Positions 35,168 through 43,964 of a stretch of DNA of 64,000 nt are shown here, piece after piece. Each line of letters begins with the position of its first letter. Positions within the stretch are counted from its first letter, which is position 1. A program made the translations under genes and the position numbers. The stretch is from SB21 sp964415295 (GTDB lineage Bacteria; CLD3; SB21). The notes under the pieces are model-generated. The model was not told where the DNA came from. It worked only from the letters and a program-made list of their open reading frames with translations, and ran no database searches. The DNA lies in contig CAYPYN010000006.1 of NCBI GenBank assembly GCA_964415295.1, forward strand, positions 124,001-188,000, written 5' to 3'.

Positions 35168-38100
35168 ATGAGGACGGTCATGTTTTGGAAGATTCCCGCC
35201 GCCTCGGCCGCGGCGCTGATGCTTCTGCCGGCACTGCTTTTGGCCCAGAAAAATACCTCCGAAATGGAGCAGGATACCGCGCGGGCCAATCGGTTCTACG
35301 CCGCCGCGGAGAAATTCTACAAAGAGACCCATTACGATTCCTCGATAGCCGCCTATGGCGCCGCGGGGGAAATCTACCGGAAGCGATCCGTCTGGAAACC
35401 CTACCTGAATAGCCTCGATCTCATCAATGTATCGTACCGCATGAAGGCGCAGTACGCCATGGCCTTGGCCTACTGCGACAGCTTTGCCCGCGAGGCCGCA
35501 GCTCTCCTTGGCCCGGAAGATCCCGAAGTCGCCAATGCGTATTCCTCCACCGGTGTCGTGTATCAGGTGATGGGCGCTTACGACCGCGCGATGGATTTCC
35601 ATTTCAAAGCCCTGAACATTCGTGAGAAAAAACTCGGAAACCGCCACACGTCCACAGCCGTGTCCTATGCCAATCTCGCGATCCTGTATTATTACAAGGG
35701 ACATTACGAAGATGCGCTGACATATAATTACCGTGCGCTGGATATCCGTCTTGCCCTTCAGGGACCGCGTCATCAGAGCGTGGTCTCGGCCTATATCAAT
35801 CTCGGGGTCGTGTACCGCGCGATGGCCGACTACGACAAAGCCGAAGAGATGTATCAGAAAGCCCTGGACATCACGAAGCAGACCGTGGGCGAAAAACACC
35901 CGCGCGTGGCCACGATCTACAGCAATTTCGGGATCGTTTACGATCTCAAAGGCGACGCGGAGAAAGCTTTGTCGTATTACAAGAAAGCCGCCTCTATCCG
36001 CCTGGAGACCCTCGGACCGGACCACCCGGATCTGGCCAATACGTACAACGATATGGGAATACTCTTTTCCAATCTGGGCGAATACGATCAGGCGCTGTAC
36101 TATTACGATCAGTCGTTCCGTATCCGCGAGAAGAATTTCAAAGGCAACAACCCCTTTCTCGCCATGAGCTACAATAACCTGGGAACGGTTTTCAAAGACA
36201 AAAGAATGTATGATGCCGCGCTGGAGCAATTGGCCCGCGCGCTGACGATGAACCGCGCGATCTACGGGGAACGGCACGTGGAGGTCGCATCGGGTTATCA
36301 TCAGATCGGGGAAACGTATTTTGAAAAACGGCTGTACGACAGCGCGGACCATTATTTCAACCGGGCCATGGACATTCTGCGGGACATACACGGCGAATAC
36401 CACCCGCTCGTGGCCAAAACCTACCGATCGATGGCGCGTCTCGAGATGGAAAGGGGACACAGCGATTCCGCGCTCAGCCTGGCGCAGCAGGCCCTCATCT
36501 CCGTCGTTCCCGATATGCAGGGATCGCCGCTGGAGGCCATGCCGCTGTTCTCCGATTCTCTGTCCGATCCCGACGTATTCGATGCGCTGAGCTGCAAAGC
36601 GGAGATCCTGGAAAAAGCTTACCTGAAGACGCAACGTGTGGAATGGCTGGAATGGTCTCTGCGTACCTATCATGTCATATCCGACCTGATCGACCGGATG
36701 CGTTACGGGTACCGCGCGGAGGGTTCCAAACTCCTGCTCGGCAAAAAAGCTAAAAACGAATACGAGAGAGCGATCCATGTCTGCTACCGGTTGTACCGGC
36801 TTACCGGAGCGCTGGGTTACGCGGAAAAAGGTTTTGCGTTTTCGGAGAAGAGCAAATCGGGCGTTCTGCTGGAGTCCATGTTCGATGCCGACGCGCGCCG
36901 GTTCGCGGGTATTCCCGACAGCCTGCTCGCGCGCGAGAAGGAACTGCGGATGAGCCTTTCGTCCCTTGAGACGCGCCTTGAAAGGGAATCGGAGAATAAG
37001 GCCAAAGATGCAGAACTGATCCGCGATTACGAGAACCGGCTTTTCGCCATGAAGACCGGGTATGACGATTTCATGCGGTCGCTGGAAAAGGATTACCCGA
37101 GGTATTTCAGTCTCAAATACCGTCCGCATCCCGTGGATATCGCGGGTATACTCGGACGGCTGGGCACCGGTGCGACGCTGATCGAATATTTTGTCGGCGA
37201 CAGCGCGGTCTTCAGTTTTACGCTGAACGCATTCAATTTCGATTTTCGTTATACCCCCAAGGAGGCTTCGTTCGACTCCGTGATCTCCGGCGTGCGGCGT
37301 GCGATCGTGGATCTGGATTTCAAACTATATCCCAAACTGGCCCACCGCGCCTACCGCCGCCTCATCGGGCCGTCGCTGCCGGCGATCCTGCAGACCGGGC
37401 GTCTGATCGTCATTCCCGACGGTCCGCTGAATTATCTTCCGTTCGACGCGCTTCTGACACAGGAGGTTCCGCAGGGTCCTGTCGATTTTACAAAACTGCC
37501 GTACCTGATCCGCGATATGACGGTCAGTTATTATTATACCGCCGGGTTCATTGCTTCCGACGGCCGTCTGTCCGCTCTAAGTAAGAATTTGCCGGGCGGA
37601 TTCCTCGGTTTCGCGCCGGTCTTTCCCGACAGCGACGGCGTGGGGTATATCAACGAGACCGTGCCCGATACGGTCGTGCGTGATGTGACCGTGCAGGGTA
37701 TGCGTTTTCCGGAACTGCCTTATACGGAAAAAGAGGTCAACAGTATTTTGAAAGAATTCAAACGGAAAAAACGCGCCGCGCGGATCTATTTGAAAAACGA
37801 AGCGGCGGAGGCGGCCTTCAAATCGTCTTCGTCGGAACCCTTCCGTTTCATTCATATCGCCAGCCACGGCTTTATCAATGAGGCCAATCCGAAATTATCC
37901 GGCATCATTTTCGCACAAGGCGATACGTCCTCGTCAGAGGACGGTGTCCTGTATGCGGGCGAGATCTACGGCCTGAAGCTCGACGCGGAACTTGTGGCTC
38001 TGAGCGCTTGCAAGAGCGGCTGGGGCAAAGTGGTCAAAGGCGAAGGCATCATGGGGCTGACGCGCGGATTCATATACTCGGGTGCGAAAAACGTGCTGGT

Positions 38101-38278
38101 GTCGCTGTGGCAGCTCGGCGATGAATCGGCATCGGAACTGATGATCAAATTCTACGAGTATGTGTTGAACGGCGATGATCTTTCCACCGCATTACGGAAA
38201 GCGAAACTCGATTTCATCCGTCAGAAAAAATTGGCCTACCCTGCTGACTGGAGCGGATTTGTGCTGATCGGGAGGTGA
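35168..38278 (+). CDS. Exported TPR-CHAT protein (caspase-like C-terminal domain, 1036 aa)
   Basis: A signal peptide in the first 26 residues (WKIPAASAAALMLLPALLLA) puts it outside the cytoplasm. Residues about 40-440 form at least eight TPR units of about 42 residues (for example YSSTGVVYQVMGAYDRAMDF and YNDMGILFSNLGEYDQALYY). A coiled linker leads to a CHAT domain, a caspase-fold peptidase. The His/Cys dyad is visible as H900 in HIASHGF and C948 in LSACKSGWG, followed by GEGIMGLTRGFIYSGA and SLWQL. The domain ends at FVLIGR with no T9SS tail, so a periplasmic location is likely. An ATG at 35180 with GAGG upstream is an alternative start. On the opposite strand nearby lie a sigma factor and anti-sigma factor, which suggests, but does not prove, regulated proteolysis. 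Confidence 0.9.
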   Translation: MRTVMFWKIPAASAAALMLLPALLLAQKNTSEMEQDTARANRFYAAAEKFYKETHYDSSIAAYGAAGEIYRKRSVWKPYLNSLDLINVSYRMKAQYAMALAYCDSFAREAAALLGPEDPEVANAYSSTGVVYQVMGAYDRAMDFHFKALNIREKKLGNRHTSTAVSYANLAILYYYKGHYEDALTYNYRALDIRLALQGPRHQSVVSAYINLGVVYRAMADYDKAEEMYQKALDITKQTVGEKHPRVATIYSNFGIVYDLKGDAEKALSYYKKAASIRLETLGPDHPDLANTYNDMGILFSNLGEYDQALYYYDQSFRIREKNFKGNNPFLAMSYNNLGTVFKDKRMYDAALEQLARALTMNRAIYGERHVEVASGYHQIGETYFEKRLYDSADHYFNRAMDILRDIHGEYHPLVAKTYRSMARLEMERGHSDSALSLAQQALISVVPDMQGSPLEAMPLFSDSLSDPDVFDALSCKAEILEKAYLKTQRVEWLEWSLRTYHVISDLIDRMRYGYRAEGSKLLLGKKAKNEYERAIHVCYRLYRLTGALGYAEKGFAFSEKSKSGVLLESMFDADARRFAGIPDSLLAREKELRMSLSSLETRLERESENKAKDAELIRDYENRLFAMKTGYDDFMRSLEKDYPRYFSLKYRPHPVDIAGILGRLGTGATLIEYFVGDSAVFSFTLNAFNFDFRYTPKEASFDSVISGVRRAIVDLDFKLYPKLAHRAYRRLIGPSLPAILQTGRLIVIPDGPLNYLPFDALLTQEVPQGPVDFTKLPYLIRDMTVSYYYTAGFIASDGRLSALSKNLPGGFLGFAPVFPDSDGVGYINETVPDTVVRDVTVQGMRFPELPYTEKEVNSILKEFKRKKRAARIYLKNEAAEAAFKSSSSEPFRFIHIASHGFINEANPKLSGIIFAQGDTSSSEDGVLYAGEIYGLKLDAELVALSACKSGWGKVVKGEGIMGLTRGFIYSGAKNVLVSLWQLGDESASELMIKFYEYVLNGDDLSTALRKAKLDFIRQKKLAYPADWSGFVLIGR

Positions 38279-38360
38279 GGGTGTTTTAACCGCCCGCATG
38301 CCGAATCCGCCACAGGCGGAGTAGTCATGCAAAGGAACACAAAAAGAAATATTTTTTATC

Positions 38361-38387
38361 GTATCGTGGATTTCAAATCCGCGATAC
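38361..38387. repeat. Hairpin in the spacer after the TPR-CHAT gene
   Basis: GTATCGTGGATT and AATCCGCGATAC form a 12-bp stem around TCA. No T-run follows on either strand, so it is not a standard terminator. A smaller CCGCC/GGCGG hairpin lies at about 38307-38320. Confidence 0.5.
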
Positions 38388-38391
38388 CTCT

Positions 38392-38445
38392 TGCCTCCCA
38401 AAGAACTTCCTCAAGCTCAAAATATCATTTCAGTTTTATATCTCT
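38392..38445 (-). pseudogene. Relic of an anti-sigma-factor C-terminus
   Basis: On the minus strand this stretch reads as a decayed copy of the last codons of the anti-sigma gene at 39431. Words such as GATATTTTGAGCTTGAGGAAG match GATATTCTGAGCGTGAGGAAG, with a one-base gap and in-frame stops. It suggests that a second anti-sigma-like gene, or its 3' end, was duplicated and then lost. Confidence 0.5.
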
Positions 38446-38552
38446 AAAGAAATATCTTTCAGCATCCCGGGAGCGAACGTGTAAGCCGCATGTTATGTGA
38501 CGCGCGGCCGATATCTTCCTCCTACGTTCATTAATTGATTAATTTGTCTGCA

Positions 38553-39350
38553 TCATTTAAGTAATACAGCCGGTACATAATAATCAAGCATAAGCCAATC
38601 TATACAAGAATGACTCTTTAGCATGGTCACCCAATAGATCTCTTCACCCTCTTGTGTTTCAATGTTGCCAGTGCGAAAAGCCGTAGGAATAGACGCAATT
38701 TGTAATTGATTTTGCGTTTGGGTCCAATCCGCTATTTTTGCGCTATCGAGATTATTGAAGGTGCCCACAATCCAAATTTTTCCTTGATATGAATAAACTG
38801 TAGAATTGGTAACCGTTAAGTACGATTTCGGCAACAAGGCAGCACGAACAAATGCTAAGCTATCTACCGGTAGATTGGATTGTTGACTAAAACCGCTCAG
38901 TCTCTTAACTGTCAAGCCTAGAGAGGAGCACAATTGAAATGTGTGCTGAACAGATGTTGTGTCTTGAAAACCTGCAAGAACTGTTCCTAGAACAATGTCG
39001 TAAATGAAAGGTAATTCCAGATTAATGCTTAGTGTATCTCCATTGAGAATGTTTAGCGTTGTGTCAATGGGTTTGTAATCGTATCTCATGGCTTTCAAAG
39101 TATAAATACCAGTGGGCAAATCATCAAAGCGGAATTGACCTTCGCTATCCGTATTTGTTGAATCAATATAGGATGCGGATTCGATGGACACTTTAGCGCT
39201 GGTGACAGGATGATCAGGATAACGATACTTCCAGATTGTTTTTCCGCCAACCGATCCATGTCCGATTATGTGATTATTTGGTTCGTTTGGATCCTTGTTG
39301 CAGCCAAGGACAGCAAACAAGAGAAGGGCTTTGATCAAGCGACTGGTCAT
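38553..39350 (-). CDS. Lipoprotein with carboxypeptidase-regulatory-like domain (265 aa)
   Basis: MTSRLIKALLLFAVLGCNKD gives a lipobox (VLGC). Residues about 45-115 form a CarboxypepD_reg/transthyretin-like beta-sandwich (HPVTSAKVSIESASYIDSTN, then TDSEGQFRFDDLPTGIYTLK and MRYDYKPIDTTLNI). The C-terminal 150 residues are not recognised. It is noticeably more A+T-rich than the genes around it and sits between the anti-sigma gene and a relic of that gene's end, so it may have been inserted into the sigma locus. Probably an outer-membrane lipoprotein of unknown function. Confidence 0.75.
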   Translation of the reverse strand: MTSRLIKALLLFAVLGCNKDPNEPNNHIIGHGSVGGKTIWKYRYPDHPVTSAKVSIESASYIDSTNTDSEGQFRFDDLPTGIYTLKAMRYDYKPIDTTLNILNGDTLSINLELPFIYDIVLGTVLAGFQDTTSVQHTFQLCSSLGLTVKRLSGFSQQSNLPVDSLAFVRAALLPKSYLTVTNSTVYSYQGKIWIVGTFNNLDSAKIADWTQTQNQLQIASIPTAFRTGNIETQEGEEIYWVTMLKSHSCIDWLMLDYYVPAVLLK

Positions 39351-39430
39351 TTAATATCCATATTTATCTTTGAACCATATAGGTTCTGATTTCGCCGTCC
39401 GCGTGCCATGTAACATCGGGACATCCGCTT

Positions 39431-40462
39431 CTACCTCACAAAAAACTTCCTCACGCTCAGAATATCCCCGTCCGTTTTAAGCATCCAGTAATACAGTCCG
39501 GATCTGAATTGGAGGTCGCAGGTCAGTTCGTACGATTCCGTCGAACCTCGCCACACCTCTTCATTCTTATTATCCACGACGGCAACGATAAAAGAATGGA
39601 TCCCTTCCATTTCTTTCCACCTAAAACGGATCGGGGAGGATAACGTATCGGCATTGTTCGGACCAAGGACTTCCGCCGCACCGGCGCGGTATTGGCGGCC
39701 GATGAAATTCTCCAGCACATCGTTGGGCACAAAATGATCGGCCAGCACGGGGGCCTGACGGAACTCCGGCATTTGTTTCATTTCCGGCTCTTTTTTGATC
39801 TCAGGGGTCTGCGCCTGTTTTTGGGCCGTGTCCGGATCCGTGGTCCGGGTATCGCCCGCCTGCTGTGCCTGGTCGTGCAAATTCATCGATTCGTACACCA
39901 ACCCTCCGGCTACCACGATCAGCACAGCCGCGGCCAGGTAACGGATGTATTTTACGAAGAACGGCTTCAATTCCTCCGACGGCTCCGCCGATCCCGGCCG
40001 TACGACCGAGATCGCCACGGTGAGGATGTTTTCTTTTTCGAAGGAGACGCCGGCCGCGATCGGCGTGTTGGGCTGAACGGACAGGATACGCAGGGTCTTG
40101 TCGGATATCCGAATGCGCATTTTCTGTCCGCGGTATTCCTCAGGGACGGAAATAAAGACCATGTCCGAACGGTTGATCTTCAGCATCAATTCCTGCGAAG
40201 CGTCGGCATACGATCCCGCTTCCGGCTTTAGGATCATATCCAGCCGGTTGGCGTCCAGATCGATCTCATCGTCAAACACTCTGTCGAAGCGTGCACGGCA
40301 TGCGGCGCATCCGGCGAGATGGTTTTCGGCAAAGGTTCTTTCGGCGTCGCTCAAGCCGCTGTAATAATTGATGTAAAGCGACAGTGCCGGTTCGTGCAGA
40401 TGTCCTCCGCCCGATCGTACCGCCTCTGCCCACATGGCCAGCGTATCTTTTTGGTTTTCCAA
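39431..40462 (-). CDS. Anti-sigma factor, zinc-finger type with periplasmic domain (343 aa)
   Basis: A cytoplasmic N-terminus carries a zf-HC2-like motif (an upstream His, then HLAGCAACRARFD), the usual sigma-binding zinc finger. One transmembrane helix follows (YIRYLAAAVLIVVAGGLVYE), then a Gln/Pro/Lys-rich linker and a periplasmic beta-rich domain ending in SGLYYWMLKTDGDILSVRKF. It would hold the sigma factor encoded just upstream at the membrane. I start at a TTG at 40462, with CGGAG eight bases upstream; a TTG at 40516 would make the protein 18 residues longer and almost abut the sigma gene. The long linker outside the membrane is an obvious protease target. Confidence 0.82.
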   Translation of the reverse strand: MENQKDTLAMWAEAVRSGGGHLHEPALSLYINYYSGLSDAERTFAENHLAGCAACRARFDRVFDDEIDLDANRLDMILKPEAGSYADASQELMLKINRSDMVFISVPEEYRGQKMRIRISDKTLRILSVQPNTPIAAGVSFEKENILTVAISVVRPGSAEPSEELKPFFVKYIRYLAAAVLIVVAGGLVYESMNLHDQAQQAGDTRTTDPDTAQKQAQTPEIKKEPEMKQMPEFRQAPVLADHFVPNDVLENFIGRQYRAGAAEVLGPNNADTLSSPIRFRWKEMEGIHSFIVAVVDNKNEEVWRGSTESYELTCDLQFRSGLYYWMLKTDGDILSVRKFFVR

Positions 40463-40520
40463 GGTATAACTCCGTTTTGTTCTCTCGCCGCTATTATGAG
40501 TAGGAATTCCCGTCAAAAAA

Positions 40521-41147
40521 TTACATTTTTTTTCTGATTTTTCGTAAAAATATACCGGTCACGTCATTTTGGTAGCCGGTTCTTTTCAGAAACACGGCCA
40601 GTTTTTCTCTCAATCGTTTCAGTTTTACATTCAGCGCGTTGTACTCCATGCGCATGGCATCGGCCGTCTCCTGCAGGGATTTCTGATCGATCAGGGCATT
40701 GAGTATGCGCCGGTCTTCATTTTTCAGAGTCCATTTGAAAGTCTGGATCAGCGCAAAAAGGTCCGAGGCTTCCAGGTAGTCTGCCGGACCGGGATCGTCC
40801 GAGGCCTTGCGTTCGACCGCTGTTTCGCCCGTGCCTTCGTCCGAAGAGACGGCCGTGGCGCTGTCGGGGACCATCCATTGCCGCTCCTTTTTGAGCGTGT
40901 AGATCGTATTCCAGCACTGGTAATACATCGCTTTGATGATATAGTTCTCTTCAGGACCTTCAATGCCTTCGAAGTCGATCGTGGTGAGACTGAGATAAAT
41001 ATGGTTGAGGAAAGCGTCGAAGTTAGACAGTTCCGTGCCGGCGAGGTCGCTATGATACTTGGCGTGGAAATTTCTTATGAAAGCATAGCCGCGGGAGCGG
41101 GGCGTGAAATAGAGGTCGTAAAGTTTTTGGGTGATATCGCGGGGCAT
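40521..41147 (-). CDS. ECF-like RNA polymerase sigma factor (208 aa)
   Basis: The C-terminal region 4 is recognisable: WTLKNEDRRILNALIDQKSL, then QETADAMRMEYNALNVKLKR and LREKL, a helix-turn-helix of sigma-70 family type. Region 2 (residues about 10-85, with LNHIYLSLTTIDF and AMYYQCWNTIYTL) is divergent, so it would be an atypical ECF member. An acidic, low-complexity linker at about 95-125 joins them. The anti-sigma gene follows on the same strand. The C-terminus is very basic (LRKIRKKM), and its codons overlap an A/T-rich inverted-repeat-like sequence similar to that upstream of the TPR-CHAT gene. Confidence 0.78.
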   Translation of the reverse strand: MPRDITQKLYDLYFTPRSRGYAFIRNFHAKYHSDLAGTELSNFDAFLNHIYLSLTTIDFEGIEGPEENYIIKAMYYQCWNTIYTLKKERQWMVPDSATAVSSDEGTGETAVERKASDDPGPADYLEASDLFALIQTFKWTLKNEDRRILNALIDQKSLQETADAMRMEYNALNVKLKRLREKLAVFLKRTGYQNDVTGIFLRKIRKKM

Positions 41148-41183
41148 ATCGGGCGTCGGTGCAATGGTTGTGATCCTTAATGG

Positions 41184-42008
41184 TCAGGTCGTCTGATCGA
41201 AGAACTGGTTTCGCAGGTCCACGATACGGATGGAGATGGCGTTGCGTGCCTCCAGTGCGATCTCCTGGTAATAAAGATAAGGCTGCTCGGCGATCCAATT
41301 CATGCTCCGGATCTCCGATAAGCGTTCGATTGCGCGGTTCATCGCAGTCAATCCCCGTTTGCAGAGAGCGATATTGCCTCCGATGGTGTACGGCTGGTAA
41401 CCCATCACATGGCCGCCGGCGAGCTTGGTACAGGCCACGGAAGTATTGGTCTGCAGTTCTTCCAGCCACGCGTGCGCGCGTTTTTCCGGTTCCAGCGAGA
41501 AGATCCAGGCGCGGATCTGGTTATAGAATTCCCGCGTCAGGCGGTATGCGGTTATTTTGTAGAGGGAATTCTCCTTGGCGTCGAGGAATCCCTGAAATCC
41601 CTCGTCGAAAACGCCCATATCGAGCAGTTCGCGCTCGATATAATATTTGAAATAATATTCTTTGGCGTTGGAAGGCTTCCTTTTCTTGAAGGCCTCACGA
41701 ACGTAATACATGGCCATGGCTTCTTCGACCATGCGGTCGCGGTCGGAATGGCTCCAGTATTTTTCGTAAAAGGCGATGACCCGCAGGCCTTCTTTGTCGG
41801 CGGACCGGATGAAGCTTTCCCAGGCGTTCTCATCCCAGGCCTGTTTCAGCGATCGGTCGGGAAATTTGCCGGAGGAAACGGCATTGGAAAGCGCTTCTTT
41901 TTCGATTTGAACTTTCCATTCGTCGTGCGCTTTCTTCCAAGCTTCCTCTTCTTCGCCTTCCTTCTCGTTCTCCCAGTCTTTGTCGTCGTCGCGGAATGAA
42001 CCGGACAT
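41184..42008 (-). CDS. Hypothetical protein (274 aa) upstream of the sigma factor
   Basis: Unrecognised. The first 45 residues are strongly acidic and charged (DDDKDWENEKEGEEEEAWKK). The rest is helical and rich in aromatic residues, with no signal peptide or membrane segment. It ends 36 bases before the sigma gene and could be co-transcribed with it. Its own upstream spacer contains an intergenic inverted repeat. No motif allows a function to be assigned; it could be a cytoplasmic partner of the sigma/anti-sigma system or an unrelated neighbour. Confidence 0.7.
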   Translation of the reverse strand: MSGSFRDDDKDWENEKEGEEEEAWKKAHDEWKVQIEKEALSNAVSSGKFPDRSLKQAWDENAWESFIRSADKEGLRVIAFYEKYWSHSDRDRMVEEAMAMYYVREAFKKRKPSNAKEYYFKYYIERELLDMGVFDEGFQGFLDAKENSLYKITAYRLTREFYNQIRAWIFSLEPEKRAHAWLEELQTNTSVACTKLAGGHVMGYQPYTIGGNIALCKRGLTAMNRAIERLSEIRSMNWIAEQPYLYYQEIALEARNAISIRIVDLRNQFFDQTT

Positions 42009-42037
42009 GGTTTAATTTCCTCTTGTTTAAAATAGAT

Positions 42038-42111
42038 CACGGATGACACAGACAAGACCGAGTTTCACGGAATTCTATCCGTCAGGATCCGAAAAACCAG
42101 TGTCATTCGTG
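42038..42111. repeat. Intergenic inverted-repeat element, GGATGACAC variant
   Basis: CACGGATGACAC at 42038-42049 mirrors GTGTCATTCGTG at 42100-42111 with one G-T pair. It lies between the Nudix gene and the hypothetical gene. Confidence 0.75.
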
Positions 42112-42113
42112 TG

Positions 42114-42680
42114 CTAAGGTTTTCTTTCTGCTAAATATCCTTCGGTAAAAAGTATCGCCGCCATGGTCTTCATATCATCGATCTCGCCGCGTTTTACCAT
42201 GGCTACGGCCTCTTTGAATGGAACGCGGATCAGTTCCAGAAATTCGTCGTGGTCGGCGGCGGCCTCCGCCTCTTTGAGATCTTCCGCAAGAAACAACCAC
42301 ATCTTTTCATTGGAGTAACCGATACAGGGATAAAATTCCGAGATCAGGGTCAATGTACCGGCGGTATAGCCGGCTTCTTCGGCGAGTTCCCTCTGCGCGG
42401 CCTCCTCCAGAGGTTCCGATCCGTCCAGCTTGCCGGCGGGCAGTTCGATGAAGACTTTTCCGACGGGATAGCGGAACTGTTTGACCAGGATCGTGTCGCC
42501 GTTGCTGAAAAGCGGGATCATGATCGCCGCGCCGGGATGGCGGATGTATTCACGTACGGCGGTCTTGCCGTTGGGCAGTCTCACTTCGTCGCGCCACGCT
42601 TTCATCAGCATTCCGTCGATGAGTTGCTCAGATGACAGCTTCGTCTCGGTGAGATCTCTTTTGGTCTCTATTGTTTTCAT
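42114..42680 (-). CDS. NUDIX hydrolase, ADP-ribose pyrophosphatase type (188 aa)
   Basis: Hydrolyses a nucleoside diphosphate linked to another group, most likely ADP-ribose to AMP and ribose 5-phosphate. The Nudix box is complete (G-5x-E-7x-REL-2x-E-E-2x-G, read from LDGSEPLEEAAQRELAEEAG), followed by the Pro/Tyr-containing segment EFYPCIGYSNEKMWLF typical of the NudF/ADPRase subgroup. There is no signal peptide. The ATG at 42680 is preferred to a TTG four codons upstream. It lies in a same-strand run with aroF, the amidohydrolase and guaB, but the gaps make a single operon uncertain. Confidence 0.9.
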   Translation of the reverse strand: MKTIETKRDLTETKLSSEQLIDGMLMKAWRDEVRLPNGKTAVREYIRHPGAAIMIPLFSNGDTILVKQFRYPVGKVFIELPAGKLDGSEPLEEAAQRELAEEAGYTAGTLTLISEFYPCIGYSNEKMWLFLAEDLKEAEAAADHDEFLELIRVPFKEAVAMVKRGEIDDMKTMAAILFTEGYLAERKP

Positions 42681-42772
42681 AGTTTCATGCAAGAGGAGCG
42701 GGTCACGGAGTTATGACTTATCAACTCCGGTTGTCATTCTAAAAAGATTCTTTCAGAATGACTTTGAAGCGA

Positions 42773-43789
42773 TTATAGACTTCTTCCTACGACGGACGTC
42801 AATTGTTTCAGATTAGCCATCAGCGCAACGAATTCCTCCGGCAAAATGGCCTGCGCGCCGTCGGAGAGCGCTTTTTCGGGATGATTGTGAACTTCGATCA
42901 TGAGTCCGTCGGCGCCTGCGGCTACGGCGGCCTTGGCTACCGGCGGCACCAGCGCCCGTTTGCCCGTGGCATGACTCGGATCCGCAAAGACCGGAAGATG
43001 CGATAAACTCTTTATCAGCGGAATGGCCGAGATGTCCATGGTGTTGCGCGTGGAGGTCTCAAAGGTGCGGATACCGCGCTCGCACAGGATCACGTTGTAG
43101 TTGCCGTTGGCCATGACGTATTCCGCGCACATCAGGTATTCTTCCAGATTGGACATCATGCCGCGCTTAAGGAAAACGGGTTTGCTGCTCTTGCCGGCTT
43201 CCTGCAGGAGAGCGAAGTTCTGTGAATTACGCGCGCCGATCTGCAGAATATCGGCATATTGAGAAACGAGCTCGACCTGGTTTGGGTTGACCACCTCGGT
43301 GATGATCGACAGCCCTGTTTTTTCGCGGGCGCGGGCCAGGAGTTCCAGTCCGCGTTCCCCGAGACCCTGGAAACTGTACGGCGATGTGCGCGGTTTGAAA
43401 GCGCCGCCGCGGAGTATATGCGCGCCGGCTTCCTTCACCGCGTGAGCGATCTCGAAGAGTTGTGTTTCACTTTCGACGCCGCACGGGCCGGCAATGATGG
43501 TTAGTTTATTACCGCCGATCTCTATGCCGTTGACGCGAACGATGGTATTATCCGACTTCCATTCACGGCTGGCGAGCTTGTACGGTTTCTGCGTAGGGAT
43601 GACCTTTTCCACGCCCGGCATGGTCTGGATCTTTTCCGAGACGAGTCCACGCTCATCACCGACAATGCCGATCACGGTTTTTTCGTCGCCTTTGGAAACG
43701 TGCGGAGTACAGTCGCTATCCTCGACAAACTGCAGAATGTCCTGAATGTGCTTGATGGAGGCGTTCTTCTCCATGATCACGATCATCAT
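42773..43789 (-). CDS. aroF: 3-deoxy-7-phosphoheptulonate synthase (DAHP synthase)
   Basis: First step of the shikimate pathway: phosphoenolpyruvate plus erythrose 4-phosphate to DAHP. The 338-aa length and layout are those of the type I-beta (KDO8PS-like) enzymes: an N-terminal ferredoxin-like regulatory domain (residues 1-75), then a TIM barrel with IIAGPCGVESETQ, LRGGAFKPRTSPYSFQG, LQIGARNSQNFALL, VFLKRGMMS, ILCERGIRTFE, VFADPSHATGKR and GADGLMIEVHNHPEKALSDG. The regulatory domain suggests feedback inhibition by an aromatic product. Two adjacent ATGs (43789 and 43786) are both possible starts. About 175 bases without a gene separate it from the amidohydrolase. Confidence 0.95.
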   Translation of the reverse strand: MMIVIMEKNASIKHIQDILQFVEDSDCTPHVSKGDEKTVIGIVGDERGLVSEKIQTMPGVEKVIPTQKPYKLASREWKSDNTIVRVNGIEIGGNKLTIIAGPCGVESETQLFEIAHAVKEAGAHILRGGAFKPRTSPYSFQGLGERGLELLARAREKTGLSIITEVVNPNQVELVSQYADILQIGARNSQNFALLQEAGKSSKPVFLKRGMMSNLEEYLMCAEYVMANGNYNVILCERGIRTFETSTRNTMDISAIPLIKSLSHLPVFADPSHATGKRALVPPVAKAAVAAGADGLMIEVHNHPEKALSDGAQAILPEEFVALMANLKQLTSVVGRSL

Positions 43790-43964
43790 ATGAATATGTT
43801 CCTCGCTAAGACTGAAATGGGCCGCCTCATGGGGTCAACTTAAAAATAAAATCGGTGTTAGTCAAGGCGGTGAGAATGAAAATATGTGGAAATGAAAAAC
43901 ACTTAACACTAAATGAATAACGCAAAAGGCCCTCCTTAGCCATTTCTTGTTCGGTGTTTTTGTG

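Noticed and set aside
35096..37129. A 677-aa open frame antisense to the TPR-CHAT gene
   Set aside because: Shadow of a GC-rich gene: no ribosome-binding site, no recognisable motif, and the plus-strand frame has a signal peptide, regular TPR units and a complete CHAT domain.
38361..38387. Terminator for the TPR-CHAT gene
   Set aside because: The hairpin has no T-run after it on either strand.
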